Origin: Chromatocurvus sp964613795
GTDB lineage: Bacteria > Pseudomonadota > Gammaproteobacteria > Pseudomonadales > Halieaceae
Reading direction: 5' to 3'
NCBI GenBank assembly: GCA_964613795.1
Contig: CAZTJR010000006.1
Location: forward strand, 1-64,000
DNA length: 64,000 nt
Shown piece by piece: positions 51,735 through 60,643 of this stretch. A program made the position numbers and the translations under genes. Every line of letters begins with the position of its first letter. The stretch's first letter is position 1. The notes beneath the pieces are model-generated. The model was not told the DNA's origin, did no database searches, and was given only the letters and a program-made list of their open reading frames with translations.

Positions 51735-53639
51735 TCAAAGCGTCTTGATGAACTCCAGCAGTGCGGCCTTGTCCCTCTCCGAAAGGCTGGTGCCGTAAAC
51801 ATGACCGGCGTTGCTGTTCCCCTTTATTCGGGTGTCATACACCATGGTGCCCGGCCGTTCCGCGTTCTCAAAGCCCACGCGAACCGGATCGAGTTCCCGC
51901 GACCCCACCTGGAACGTTGCAGGACGCTTCTCCGCGGGCAGTAGCAGATCTGCAATACTGGGTACCGATCCGTTGTGCAGGAAGGGACCGGTCGCCCAGA
52001 CGCCGTTCAGGGGGCGCGAACGATAGACCGCGTGTTCCAGCACCTCGAGGCAGTGGCGGTTTTCCCCGTGACGGTCCATGCCGTCTTCTACCAGCAGGGT
52101 ATACAGCGCTGTCCTGTCCCCACTGCGCTCGGCAAGCGTCGCCGCAATTTCCGCCTCACTCTTTCCGGCCGCAGCCAGGCGGGCGATCACGTCCTGATCC
52201 GACTCCTGCTTGTGGCTGCCATGAAGCGCGTGGTCGAACAGGCTCTTCATTGCACCCGCGGCATCGCTCATCAGACTGCTGCCAAGCGTGCCAAGGATAG
52301 GCCCCCCGGTGACGCCCAGGTCGTGCATCATCGTACCCACCGTCACGTGCGCGAGGATCTGGTCCGCGTGAGTACGCTCGCACAGCGGCTCACCCTCAAG
52401 GAAGTCGGTCTTGCGCCCCAGCAACGGCCCGGTCTCCACTTCACGATCCGTGAAGTTCAGCGAGGCCACCGGGTCCGTGCCGATATCTGACAGGGCCAGT
52501 GTCCTGACCTTGATGCTGGCAAGCTCGCCGCGGTCGCGACGATCAATCACCTGGTGGCAGTCACTGCATGTCTTGTCGTAGACGACTTTACCCTTGGCAA
52601 CCTCAGCCCTGTCCAATGGCGGCAGTATGCCCTTCTCCGCCATTTCCTCCCAGGTGGGTGAAACCAGCGTTTCCAGAGCGCTTTCCAGAATGAGCAGATG
52701 ATCCGTGCGGACAGACGAGGCGTATCCCGGCGGCAACGTCGAGGGCACCATGGAGACCTCGCCAAAGACCCCCAGAACCTGGCCGACGTTCCGTCCTATG
52801 GCTCCTGGGCCCTCATTAGGCACCACCGCGTTGTACTGAACGTAATCGAGATAGGGCGCGTCCCAGACGAAAGGATAGCTCACCGGTGCATCCGAAGGCC
52901 GGGCATTGTCGGGCCGGTTCAGCATCATGGCGGTAACCTGGTTCAGGATCACGTTGAGGGCGTCGACCCGTCCCGGGCCCGGCACGACATGCGTGGCGTT
53001 GCGGAGAGACCAGTCCTGTCTTTCTCTCAGCACACCGCGCAAGCGGGCGCGCAGCTGGTCTGCCGTGTCCTCATCGCTATCGCCCTCGAGCAGCTGATCC
53101 GCGAAGCGTTTGAACTTGTCATCGTCTTCCCAGGTTTGAAGTAGCGCGGCATCCAGCGCCGCCATGAAAGACCAGAAATCAAAGTGCGCGGCGCCACCAT
53201 CGATAAGTACCTGCTTGCCCTGATAACTCACTTCGGAGGTATGACAGGCACCGCAGTTCATGCCGAGCTTGTACTCGTTCGGATAGAGACCGAGGTCTTT
53301 CGTGAGACCGATCGGCAGGGCTGCGGGGTTGCGTGCACTGGGCGCCGCAGCCGTAATGAGGCCAAAGCTCTGCAGATGATCATTCGAGCGAAACAGATCC
53401 GTGCTTCCCGCCTGCTCGAGTATCAGGAACCAGTCGTAGGGCATGATCGGGGAACCCTGTGGTTCATGATAAAAGCGATCGCGCTCTTCATCATCCCAGC
53501 CCTGATCGAGCATCATCAGGTTATCGCCATACACCGTGTTGTATTGAGGGTGGGACTGCGGCTGCGCCAGCGCCGCTGAAGACAGGCCCTGGACGGCAAG
53601 GCAAAGCGCCAGCGGTTGCAAAAATCGTGAATAAGGCAT
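51735..53639 (-). CDS. Periplasmic diheme c-type cytochrome (CCP/MauG/RoxA superfamily)
   Basis: The ATG at 53639 is preferred because GGAG lies eight bases upstream and a good signal peptide follows (core FLQPLALCLAVQGLSSAALAQ). An ATG ten codons earlier is possible. The product has about 634 residues with two heme-binding CxxCH motifs, CGACH (about 129-133) and CSDCH (about 358-362). The motifs SPIMPYDWFLILEQ, YPFVWDAP and GQVLGVFGE are shared with large diheme cytochromes that include peroxidase-like proteins and the rubber oxygenase RoxA. The reaction may be peroxide reduction or oxidative C=C cleavage. It is third in a minus-strand heme-protein cassette, 31 bases after its paralogue. Confidence 0.83.
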   Translation of the reverse strand: MPYSRFLQPLALCLAVQGLSSAALAQPQSHPQYNTVYGDNLMMLDQGWDDEERDRFYHEPQGSPIMPYDWFLILEQAGSTDLFRSNDHLQSFGLITAAAPSARNPAALPIGLTKDLGLYPNEYKLGMNCGACHTSEVSYQGKQVLIDGGAAHFDFWSFMAALDAALLQTWEDDDKFKRFADQLLEGDSDEDTADQLRARLRGVLRERQDWSLRNATHVVPGPGRVDALNVILNQVTAMMLNRPDNARPSDAPVSYPFVWDAPYLDYVQYNAVVPNEGPGAIGRNVGQVLGVFGEVSMVPSTLPPGYASSVRTDHLLILESALETLVSPTWEEMAEKGILPPLDRAEVAKGKVVYDKTCSDCHQVIDRRDRGELASIKVRTLALSDIGTDPVASLNFTDREVETGPLLGRKTDFLEGEPLCERTHADQILAHVTVGTMMHDLGVTGGPILGTLGSSLMSDAAGAMKSLFDHALHGSHKQESDQDVIARLAAAGKSEAEIAATLAERSGDRTALYTLLVEDGMDRHGENRHCLEVLEHAVYRSRPLNGVWATGPFLHNGSVPSIADLLLPAEKRPATFQVGSRELDPVRVGFENAERPGTMVYDTRIKGNSNAGHVYGTSLSERDKAALLEFIKTL

Positions 53640-53670
53640 CAAGGTCTCCAGGAATGTTGTCATAGCCATG

Positions 53671-55515
53671 TCAAAGTGTCTTCAGGTATTCGATCAATGC
53701 CGCGGCACCGTCGCGATCATCTTCCCAGGCAAGCTTGTACGTGACCCCATCCAGAGTCACATCGCGGTCATGTCCCTTGTTGCTGACCGCGTGGAATGCG
53801 ACGGTATCGAACCGATAACCGCCGGGCGTTCCGTCATCCTGCCAGGCAAAGCCGACTTTCTCCTGATCATAATCGAGGCGGCTCTTGATAAAGCCTGCCG
53901 GCCGCTCGGAGGGTATTAGCAGATGGTACAGGGTGGGTACCGAGCCGTTGTGCAGGTAGGGTGCGAGTGCCCAAAGACCTTTCAGCGGCAGGGCGTTATA
54001 GCCGCGCTGATCATCCAGAGGACGCATGACCACGTGTTCCATATTGTCCAATGGCACGCCCTTGAATTCCGCACAGGGCTTCACCTGGCGACCGTACATC
54101 TCCACTGTGGTCTGTGGCGAACAGGTGCCGGTGTATTCTGCCCGCGCGCCTTCCATCAGCAGGGTATTGATAACACCTGCTCGAGCCATGCTCGTTCCCA
54201 GCTCGTCATAGACACGGCCGTTATTCGGCTGATGGCAGGCCTCGCAGTTGCGCTCGAACAATTCCGCTCCGCGTCTTGCTAGCGCCACATCCACCGGGAA
54301 AGGCCAGACTGTAGCAGGCAGACCGTCGAGAAGCTCAGCACTGAAGGCAGCCACACGGACATCAGTGTCTGCAAGGCCCATGGTCATGGATGCCGCCAGG
54401 TTCCGAAAAATCGGCACAGGGATGTTGCCGTTATACTGGCCGCCGCCATTGATCAGCTGTTGTCCGGTAGGGTCCCATTCCGCAGTGCGACTCTCCTGCT
54501 CCCATACGGCCATGAAATCGGTCAAACCGGGAGATGATGGCAGTACGCTTTCGCCGATCAGTGTGCCCAGCCTGCTGGTGGCCATGCTCTCGTAGCCATG
54601 GGAGGCGCTTACGCCGGTAGCATCAGCCATGCCCGGCAAACCAGCGAGCATCTGCTCCTGGTAGCCCTCGTAGGTCTTGTCCAGATAATGGCTGAACGCC
54701 GCGACAAAGCCCTCGGTGTAATCAACGAATGCGCCGACGTGGGTACCTGCGTTCTGCTTGAACAGCGCGATCTGCTGCGCCTCGTAAGCGGCATCGAAAG
54801 TGCGGTCGCCGTAGCGATGGTTTGCGTAAAAGTAGGTGGGCGACGCGGCCGCGGCGGTATCGACCGCCTGCACAATGCTGTCTGTCACGCGCTCAAGCCG
54901 TTTGGCGGGATCCTGCTCCGAACCGTACAGCTGCGCCAGGGTCTGGCTCAGCCTGACGAAATACAGGTTGATATTGAATTCGGCATTGATGCCACCATCG
55001 ATGTAGTGGACCTGGCCATCGTCCGCGCGCACTCGCCCGATGTGGCAGGCAGCACAGGTGAACGACGTGTAGTCTATGTCGGAATTCGCGTCTTCCCGGG
55101 TGAGTCCGGTGAAGCCAACACCGGTCGGGAGTATCGCGCTGTCTACACGCTCGTCGTGGAACAGACCGACCCCCGACAGGAAGTCCTCGCCCTCGCCCCA
55201 GATGTCGGGCGCAAGATTCGGAAGCACCTTGAGAATCAGCAGCGGTGTGCCATCTGACTTGCTGAAAGGAAACAGCGTAAACCAGTCATAGGCTTCCTGG
55301 TGAGCACGGATGTACGAGGTCTTGGCGTCGCTGCGAGCCTGTTGCTCTGCGGCCCAGTCCGCCTGCACCGGGACCATGGACGCGCGCGACGCAGGGGCAG
55401 TCAGCTCAATCCCGGTCTTGTCTCGCCCTGCCTCCTCGACAGACCAGTACAGCCAGCCACCACCAACTATCACCACTGCCACAGCAGACAGTGCGAATAT
55501 GCGTATCAACTTCAT
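53671..55515 (-). CDS. Membrane-anchored diheme c-type cytochrome, paralogue
   Basis: This 614-residue protein has an uncleaved-looking N-terminal hydrophobic segment (about 7-24, ALSAVAVVIVGGGWLYW) facing a periplasmic body. Two heme motifs are seen, CAACH (154-158) and CEACH (424-428). Shared features with the downstream paralogue include YIDGGINAEF after heme 1, GLWALAPYLHNGSVPTLYHLL and a C terminus ending LIEYLKTL. It is not clear which protein is the electron donor or catalyst. It lies 21 bases downstream of the catalase-like gene in the same operon. Confidence 0.83.
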   Translation of the reverse strand: MKLIRIFALSAVAVVIVGGGWLYWSVEEAGRDKTGIELTAPASRASMVPVQADWAAEQQARSDAKTSYIRAHQEAYDWFTLFPFSKSDGTPLLILKVLPNLAPDIWGEGEDFLSGVGLFHDERVDSAILPTGVGFTGLTREDANSDIDYTSFTCAACHIGRVRADDGQVHYIDGGINAEFNINLYFVRLSQTLAQLYGSEQDPAKRLERVTDSIVQAVDTAAAASPTYFYANHRYGDRTFDAAYEAQQIALFKQNAGTHVGAFVDYTEGFVAAFSHYLDKTYEGYQEQMLAGLPGMADATGVSASHGYESMATSRLGTLIGESVLPSSPGLTDFMAVWEQESRTAEWDPTGQQLINGGGQYNGNIPVPIFRNLAASMTMGLADTDVRVAAFSAELLDGLPATVWPFPVDVALARRGAELFERNCEACHQPNNGRVYDELGTSMARAGVINTLLMEGARAEYTGTCSPQTTVEMYGRQVKPCAEFKGVPLDNMEHVVMRPLDDQRGYNALPLKGLWALAPYLHNGSVPTLYHLLIPSERPAGFIKSRLDYDQEKVGFAWQDDGTPGGYRFDTVAFHAVSNKGHDRDVTLDGVTYKLAWEDDRDGAAALIEYLKTL

Positions 55516-55536
55516 TCGAAACTCCAGCAGAAAAAC

Positions 55537-56658
55537 TTATTCGACACCGTTCATCTCGTGGCGTAAATCGCTTATTGCCTCGTAGACCACGCGACGGATC
55601 CGGCTGACAGCGCCCAGTGGCTTGTGCTCGGGAAGGGCCTGCCAGGGATTGTAGGACTCGTTTTCACAAGCGCTGTTCTGGTCCGCCGTATCGAAGACCT
55701 GCTGGTGTATCGTGAGCTTCGCCACCGGCTGAAACGGCGCCTCATCTTCCGACCAGCGGCTGATCGAATCCTCAACACTCATCTCCGCGGTGCGCGGCTG
55801 AATCATGAACTCCATGCAGGCGGGACCGGCGTCCAGTGTCCTGACCATGGCGGCACGCAGATAATTGCTTTCCGGGTCATCGGGAATGGTGCTACTGCCG
55901 TCGCTACAGGCCCGCACTGAATACTTGACAGCACGGCGCGACTGTCCGAGCCCAAGCTGGTAGGGCACCACCGACCAGTAGCGGGTCTCCAGCGGATTGG
56001 CGATGGTCTGGGACAGCATCCTGTAGGCATTCCACGAACCCTGCCAGCCGAGCAGGAAGGGAATTTTCAGCATCTTCAGTACGCTGTCGCTATCGACGCG
56101 CTCAAAGAAGCTGGCATAGTCATCAGCATCGTTGATGAAAAACACCGGACTGCTGATCAGGATGAAGTCCTGCTGATCGGCACGGCCTGCAGACGTAAAA
56201 AGCTTCTCGCCGGGGACGTCATACAGCTTGATGGCCATGCCGCGGGTGTCACCCGTGATGTCATCACCCGTGGCGTTGGGTGAGCCGTTAGAGAAGCGGA
56301 TTTTTGCACGATAGGTTGCCCCGGGCTGAAAAACGCCATGGGCAAGACCCGGCGGGAGATCATCGTTGATCGCAAAGTCTGCAGCGACACAGCCGTGCGC
56401 TTTCGGGTGTGCATCGCGGCGTGCACCACCGGGACCATAGGTACTTCTGATTTTATCTTCCAGCGTATCGATCAGTCGCTGCGCGGAATGCCACTCGTCG
56501 GTCTGGATCGCCTCGCCGAGGTAGGCATCGGCTTTCGGATACTGATGTTCGATGGACTCCGCGGCGCCCACGGCAACTGACAGCGCTGGCAGTAGTGCCA
56601 GGATGGCCTTGCGTAAACGATATCCGCAAGCACCCGCCCCCCTCTTCCCAAAAGGCAT
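55537..56658 (-). CDS. Catalase-related heme protein (SrpA-like), exported
   Basis: The 373-residue protein has a signal peptide (core ILALLPALSVAVGAAES) and the catalase core. Distal His84 lies in DAHPKAHG, RFSNGSPNATGDD is at 121-133, and DTRGMAIKLYDVPG follows. The proximal heme-ligand pattern is Arg355 and Tyr359 in RRVVY. At the place of the distal Asn of true catalases (NNTPIFF) it reads ISSPVFF, so classical catalase activity is doubtful. Relatives include allene oxide synthase and hydroperoxide lyase-type catalase homologues. It heads an operon with two diheme cytochromes, so a joint peroxide or lipid-hydroperoxide role in the periplasm is likely. Confidence 0.82.
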   Translation of the reverse strand: MPFGKRGAGACGYRLRKAILALLPALSVAVGAAESIEHQYPKADAYLGEAIQTDEWHSAQRLIDTLEDKIRSTYGPGGARRDAHPKAHGCVAADFAINDDLPPGLAHGVFQPGATYRAKIRFSNGSPNATGDDITGDTRGMAIKLYDVPGEKLFTSAGRADQQDFILISSPVFFINDADDYASFFERVDSDSVLKMLKIPFLLGWQGSWNAYRMLSQTIANPLETRYWSVVPYQLGLGQSRRAVKYSVRACSDGSSTIPDDPESNYLRAAMVRTLDAGPACMEFMIQPRTAEMSVEDSISRWSEDEAPFQPVAKLTIHQQVFDTADQNSACENESYNPWQALPEHKPLGAVSRIRRVVYEAISDLRHEMNGVE

Positions 56659-56806
56659 TCTTCCCTCTCCCCTCTTGTCGTCATGCAGTTACCGCAAACG
56701 TCGAACGGGCATTATTGCTCTTGATGTCCGACTGCGGGGTTAAGCTTGTATCCCATCCGCTGTCGCGCGTCCATGACTTTGTACAGTTTCTGCTGCGAGG
56801 GGAGAA

Positions 56807-56887
56807 ATGAGTAACCGGAGAACAGGCTTACTGTTAAGCTCGCGCACCCCGTCGACCTGGAGCACGCCATGCACGGCCACACGCTAA
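56807..56887 (+). other. Possible 26-codon upstream ORF overlapping the sulfatase start
   Basis: A GAGGGGAG sequence (56797-56804) is followed closely by an ATG at 56807 that opens 26 codons. They end 19 bases inside the sulfatase gene, in another frame. The spacing between the purine block and the ATG is short. It may be a leader peptide that couples translation, or chance. Confidence 0.3.
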
Positions 56888-59049
56888 TCCGTTTTTCGAT
56901 GGGATGTCTCCTGGGCATTGCTACCCTGATGGTCGCTGGCTGTTCTGACAACGACTCATCCCCCGCATTGCCACCTGACCCCGACCCCGTCGCGACGGCA
57001 GGACCCAATATTCTGTTCGTGGTTCTCGACGACGTCGGCATGGATCAGATGGAGATTTTCGGTTTTGGCGGCGCCACTGCGCCCGCAACACCCGCGATCG
57101 GCGAGCTCGCCAGCGCCGGCGTCAGCTTTTCGGACACCTGGGCCATGCCCGCCTGCTCGGTGACGCGCGCCGCCATGTTTGAGGGAAGGTTCCCCCTGCG
57201 CACCAACGTCAAGGCGGCGCTGGGCCCGAACGACCTTGCCAACTCCATGACCTCGCCTTACGCCATGACTATCCCCAGGCTTCTGGCCGGCCAGGGTTAC
57301 GAGAGCGCACTCATCGGCAAGTTTCATATCGCTTTGCAGGGCAACTACCCCGCCGGCGACGCACTGGTCCACGACCTGGGCTGGGACTACTTTGCAGGCT
57401 GGCTGGAGGAAACCGGCGATCCGACCTCGATCGATACCACGGCAGGCGGCATCGCCCCGCCTGGCACCTACAGTTGCGGCTTTGTGCCGGGAGGCGATCT
57501 GGCCAACGGCGCCGATGCCGGCGCCTGCTATCTGGCTGACGGCAGCTGCTCCGAACACGGGGGCGATGTCGTCGCACCCGGTCGCAGCTGTCGCGATGCG
57601 GGTGGTCTGTTCGACCCGAATACCAGCTGCCAGAGCGTCGTGCCGGAGCGGCTTGACTTCAGCCGCATGAACGCCCACTCGGTATCACCGGTGACCTATA
57701 ACCGTGCCGACGGCTCGGTGGAGAACCTGCCGACCACCGACCCGAGAGCGCGTCAGTTCCGCGCGAGTTTCGCTGTTGATGCCGCCGCCGAGTGGATCAA
57801 CTCGCGCGCCGCGGACCAGGCGTGGATGGCCACCGTCAGCTTCGCCTCCATCCACACGCCACTGGTGCCACCGCCGGTTGACCCGGCATCCCCGGCCAGC
57901 ATCGCCGCCACGAACCTCGATTGTTCGAACCTTCTGGCGCAGCGAGAACTGTCCAACCTGATGGTGGAATCGCTGGATCTTGAGATCGGCAGGCTGCTGG
58001 TGGAAATCGGCCTTGCCACCCGTGATCAACGGGGCAGCCTCTTGTATGCGCCCGAGTCGACCAACACCATGGTCGTGGTTCTCGGCGACAATGGTTCGCT
58101 GGGCTATACCGTGAAACTGCCCTTCGACCTCACCCGCTCCAAGGGCTCTGCCTACCAGACCGGCGTCTGGGTCCCATTGATTGTCAGCGGTCCGCTTGTG
58201 GACACCCCCGACCGCCAGGTGCGTTCGATGGTAAACGCAGTCGATCTGTTCGCCCTTTTTGCCGAGATTGCCGGTGTCGACGACGTACAGGCAGCGGTGC
58301 CACGGACGCTGGACGCCGTCTCCATGCTGCCATACCTGACCAACCCGGAGCACCCGGCCATCCGCGACTGGAATTACACCGAAGTCGGCCTCAGCCTGCA
58401 GGCAGATGGTGAGGTCAACGGTCCCTGCGTGATCAACAGCTGCACCCAGATACCCAACGTGCGCAGCATCTGTGAAGACAACAACGGTGTCTGGTGGGGT
58501 AAAGACAACAATGCGATGGTTAACGGCATTTCGGCGCCCGAGCCGGGGTTTGAGTACTGCTCCCAGGTGCTGGACTTCGTGACGCGTAATGGCGGCGACG
58601 CCTTCGAGATACTACCCCTGGTTTCCATCGCGGTACGCAACGATACCTTCAAACTGGTAGAGAATACCTTCAAGGACTGCAGCTCCGGGCCCTGCGTCGA
58701 CAGCAAACAGCTGGAGCTGTTCGAGATAGACCAGCCGCTGGACACCCCATGGCTCGACAGGAAAGGCGACGAGCTGCCACTGGATGCACTGTCGGCGGGG
58801 CAGCAATCCGCCTACGCGGAATTGCAAGACCTGCTTGCAGTGCTCCGCGCCAGCGTCGTCGACTGCCCTGGCGATGGCAACATCGACGGCGTGGTTGACG
58901 AAGAGGACCTGCGACAATGGGAAAGCTACGCCAGCGGAGCGGGTCTCTCCAGCGTCTACGACCTGAACCTGGATGGTCGCACGGATGCACTGGATGAGGT
59001 TATCATTCAGTCAAATCTTGGCCTGGATTGCAGGGCCGATGGAGGCTAG
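56869..59049 (+). CDS. Sulfatase-family lipoprotein with dockerin-like C terminus
   Basis: This 726-residue protein has a lipobox MVAGC (Cys25) and the alkaline phosphatase/sulfatase fold: metal-binding NILFVVLDDVG (about 47-57), the modified-cysteine site PACSVTRAAMFEGR (Cys96), IGKFHIALQG and VVLGDNGSLG. The usual CxPxR motif reads CSVTR, with the proline replaced. A region with many cysteines (about 200-255) is an insertion. The last 60 residues hold two EF-hand-like loops (DGNIDGVVDEEDL and DLNLDGRTDALDE), as in dockerins. It should hydrolyse sulfate esters or a related ester at the cell surface. Maturation enzyme genes are not in the window. Confidence 0.85.
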   Translation: MHGHTLIRFSMGCLLGIATLMVAGCSDNDSSPALPPDPDPVATAGPNILFVVLDDVGMDQMEIFGFGGATAPATPAIGELASAGVSFSDTWAMPACSVTRAAMFEGRFPLRTNVKAALGPNDLANSMTSPYAMTIPRLLAGQGYESALIGKFHIALQGNYPAGDALVHDLGWDYFAGWLEETGDPTSIDTTAGGIAPPGTYSCGFVPGGDLANGADAGACYLADGSCSEHGGDVVAPGRSCRDAGGLFDPNTSCQSVVPERLDFSRMNAHSVSPVTYNRADGSVENLPTTDPRARQFRASFAVDAAAEWINSRAADQAWMATVSFASIHTPLVPPPVDPASPASIAATNLDCSNLLAQRELSNLMVESLDLEIGRLLVEIGLATRDQRGSLLYAPESTNTMVVVLGDNGSLGYTVKLPFDLTRSKGSAYQTGVWVPLIVSGPLVDTPDRQVRSMVNAVDLFALFAEIAGVDDVQAAVPRTLDAVSMLPYLTNPEHPAIRDWNYTEVGLSLQADGEVNGPCVINSCTQIPNVRSICEDNNGVWWGKDNNAMVNGISAPEPGFEYCSQVLDFVTRNGGDAFEILPLVSIAVRNDTFKLVENTFKDCSSGPCVDSKQLELFEIDQPLDTPWLDRKGDELPLDALSAGQQSAYAELQDLLAVLRASVVDCPGDGNIDGVVDEEDLRQWESYASGAGLSSVYDLNLDGRTDALDEVIIQSNLGLDCRADGG

Positions 59050-59121
59050 TGGGCCATGCGTTAGCAACGATGGCACGACAGTTAACACGATTCTTTTGAC
59101 GCCGTGGCACATCAAAACGTC

Positions 59122-59586
59122 ATGACCTACTCCCTGTTCAAGATTATTCACATCCTCGGTGTCGTCCTGCTGGTTGGCAACGTGACGATCACGTTCATCT
59201 GGAAATTCCACGCAGACACTACGCGCGACCCGGTGGTGCTCGCTTTCGCACAGCGTATCGTGACCTGGACCGACTGGGTCTTCACCGCTGGTGGCGCAGC
59301 GCTCGTCATGATCGGCGGTTACGGAATGACCGCTGTCGCCCGTATCGATCCCTTCGGGACCGGCTGGCTGCTCTGGAGCCAGATCTGGTTCTACGCCGTC
59401 GGGCTTGTCTGGCTGTTCGTTCTGGTACCGTTGCAGATCCTGCAGGCCCGACAGGCACGCGACTTCGCCGTTACCGGCACAATCCCCCAATCCTACTGGC
59501 AGCTTTGCGGGTACTGGAACCTGATCGGCATCGCGTCAACGGTGCCTTTTTTGTATGTGCTCTACCTGATGATTGAAAAGAGCTGA
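59122..59586 (+). CDS. DUF2269 integral membrane protein
   Basis: Starting at the ATG at 59122 gives 154 residues beginning MTYSLFKIIHILGVVLLVGN, the typical family start; a GTG at 59104 would add six residues. About four transmembrane helices are seen (about 6-24, 45-65, 82-100 and 127-148). The function of the family is unknown. It lies 72 bases after the sulfatase gene with no clear terminator between. It is distantly similar in type to the gene at 14325. Confidence 0.78.
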   Translation: MTYSLFKIIHILGVVLLVGNVTITFIWKFHADTTRDPVVLAFAQRIVTWTDWVFTAGGAALVMIGGYGMTAVARIDPFGTGWLLWSQIWFYAVGLVWLFVLVPLQILQARQARDFAVTGTIPQSYWQLCGYWNLIGIASTVPFLYVLYLMIEKS

Positions 59587-59652
59587 TGATCGCTCCTCGC
59601 CCTCGCCAGGCCACCGCGCATGCCGACGCCATAGCCCTCGAGATACCGGCCC

Positions 59653-60237
59653 TCAAAGACCTTTTGCAGGCGTGCTCCGTGGCAGGACCGCAAGCGCTTC
59701 CGTTTCGCACAGGAGGTCTGACCGACAGACCGGCGCTGCGACGAACGAATTGGGGAAGCCATGGTAGCCTGCCTCGCGGAACTTCTCCCGCAGGCGCAGG
59801 GCATCTAATGGGTACTTCAGATAGGTAACGGCAGAGACCACGTCCGCAAAGCCAGCCCCCTGCCCGGCGAGCAGCGCGGCAACATTCACGAGCATACGGT
59901 CAGCCTGGGCCTCGAAATTTCCGGGATGCGCGGTGCGCCCGGCCTCGTCGATACTCGCGGTTCCCGAGACCAGAAGTGCCACTTTGTTCATCTCCTCCAC
60001 TCTCATCCCACGCACGAAGTCAGCACCGTATTCCCCCGCTTCGTTCAGCGTGGGTGAGGTCATGACCCGCCGCTGAAGTGGGCGCCGCTGTTTCACAGCG
60101 TAGATGCCAAGGCAAAGATCGTGGGCTTCGGGAACCGGACCCCCACAGATACCCGTGCTGGCCGGCACTGGATCAACCCCTCTCGCCGCAAAGAACTCCC
60201 GCCGTGCCCGATTCAGCTGCGGGTAGTCACGAGACAT
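59653..60237 (-). pseudogene. N-terminally truncated RidA-fold / chorismatase-like gene
   Basis: The 194-residue frame resembles the C-terminal part of RidA-fold proteins of the FkbO/Hyg5 chorismatase type (PASTGICGGP, MTSPTLNEAGEYGADFVRGM, NKVALLVSGTASIDEAGR, VVSAVTYLKYP, CETEALAVLP). Family members of that type are about 330 residues. Here an in-frame TAA lies directly before the first ATG, no ribosome-binding site is seen, and the upstream DNA is a piece of an unrelated gene on the other strand. A shorter, working RidA-like protein cannot be excluded. The family name is tentative. Confidence 0.55.
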
Positions 60238-60270
60238 TTAGACGAACAGGGGCAGTCGACACCTCTAGTG

Positions 60271-60456
60271 GTCGAGCCGGATAACGTCGAACTCCTGAAC
60301 GCCATGGGATTCAGCCTCTTTCAGCAGGGCAAGAGCGAGGAAGCGGTCGTTACCTACCGCCAGCTTGTAAAGGAACACCCCGGCAGCGCAGGCCATGAGG
60401 AACTGGCCCGCTTACTCGAGAAACTCGGGCGGGCGCAGGATGTGCCCGCCATCTGA
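60271..60456 (+). pseudogene. TPR-protein C-terminal remnant
   Basis: From about 60274 a plus-strand frame encodes a TPR repeat and end: PDNVELLNAMGFSLFQQGKSEEAV with conserved Gly/Ala spacing, then YRQLVKEHPGSAGHEEL and LLEKLGRA before the stop at 60456. The frame upstream of 60270 is antisense to the RidA-like remnant and has no repeat pattern or start site. It looks like the 3' end of a TPR gene whose front was lost at a junction near 60240-60270. Confidence 0.55.
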
Positions 60457-60643
60457 GTGACTCAGACTTCGCATCGAGACGCCATGCGGCTCAGCGGTCT
60501 GCCACAAAGGTGATGAAGACTGCGGCGATTCTCGCCTGAGCAACGGCGGGTCAATGCCAAATTCTGGCGGTTTATCGACTCAGGCGTGTGTGGTGCTACC
60601 CTGTTGGCCTCACTGTCGGCCAGCCCTGGGAGTCACCGCCGCA

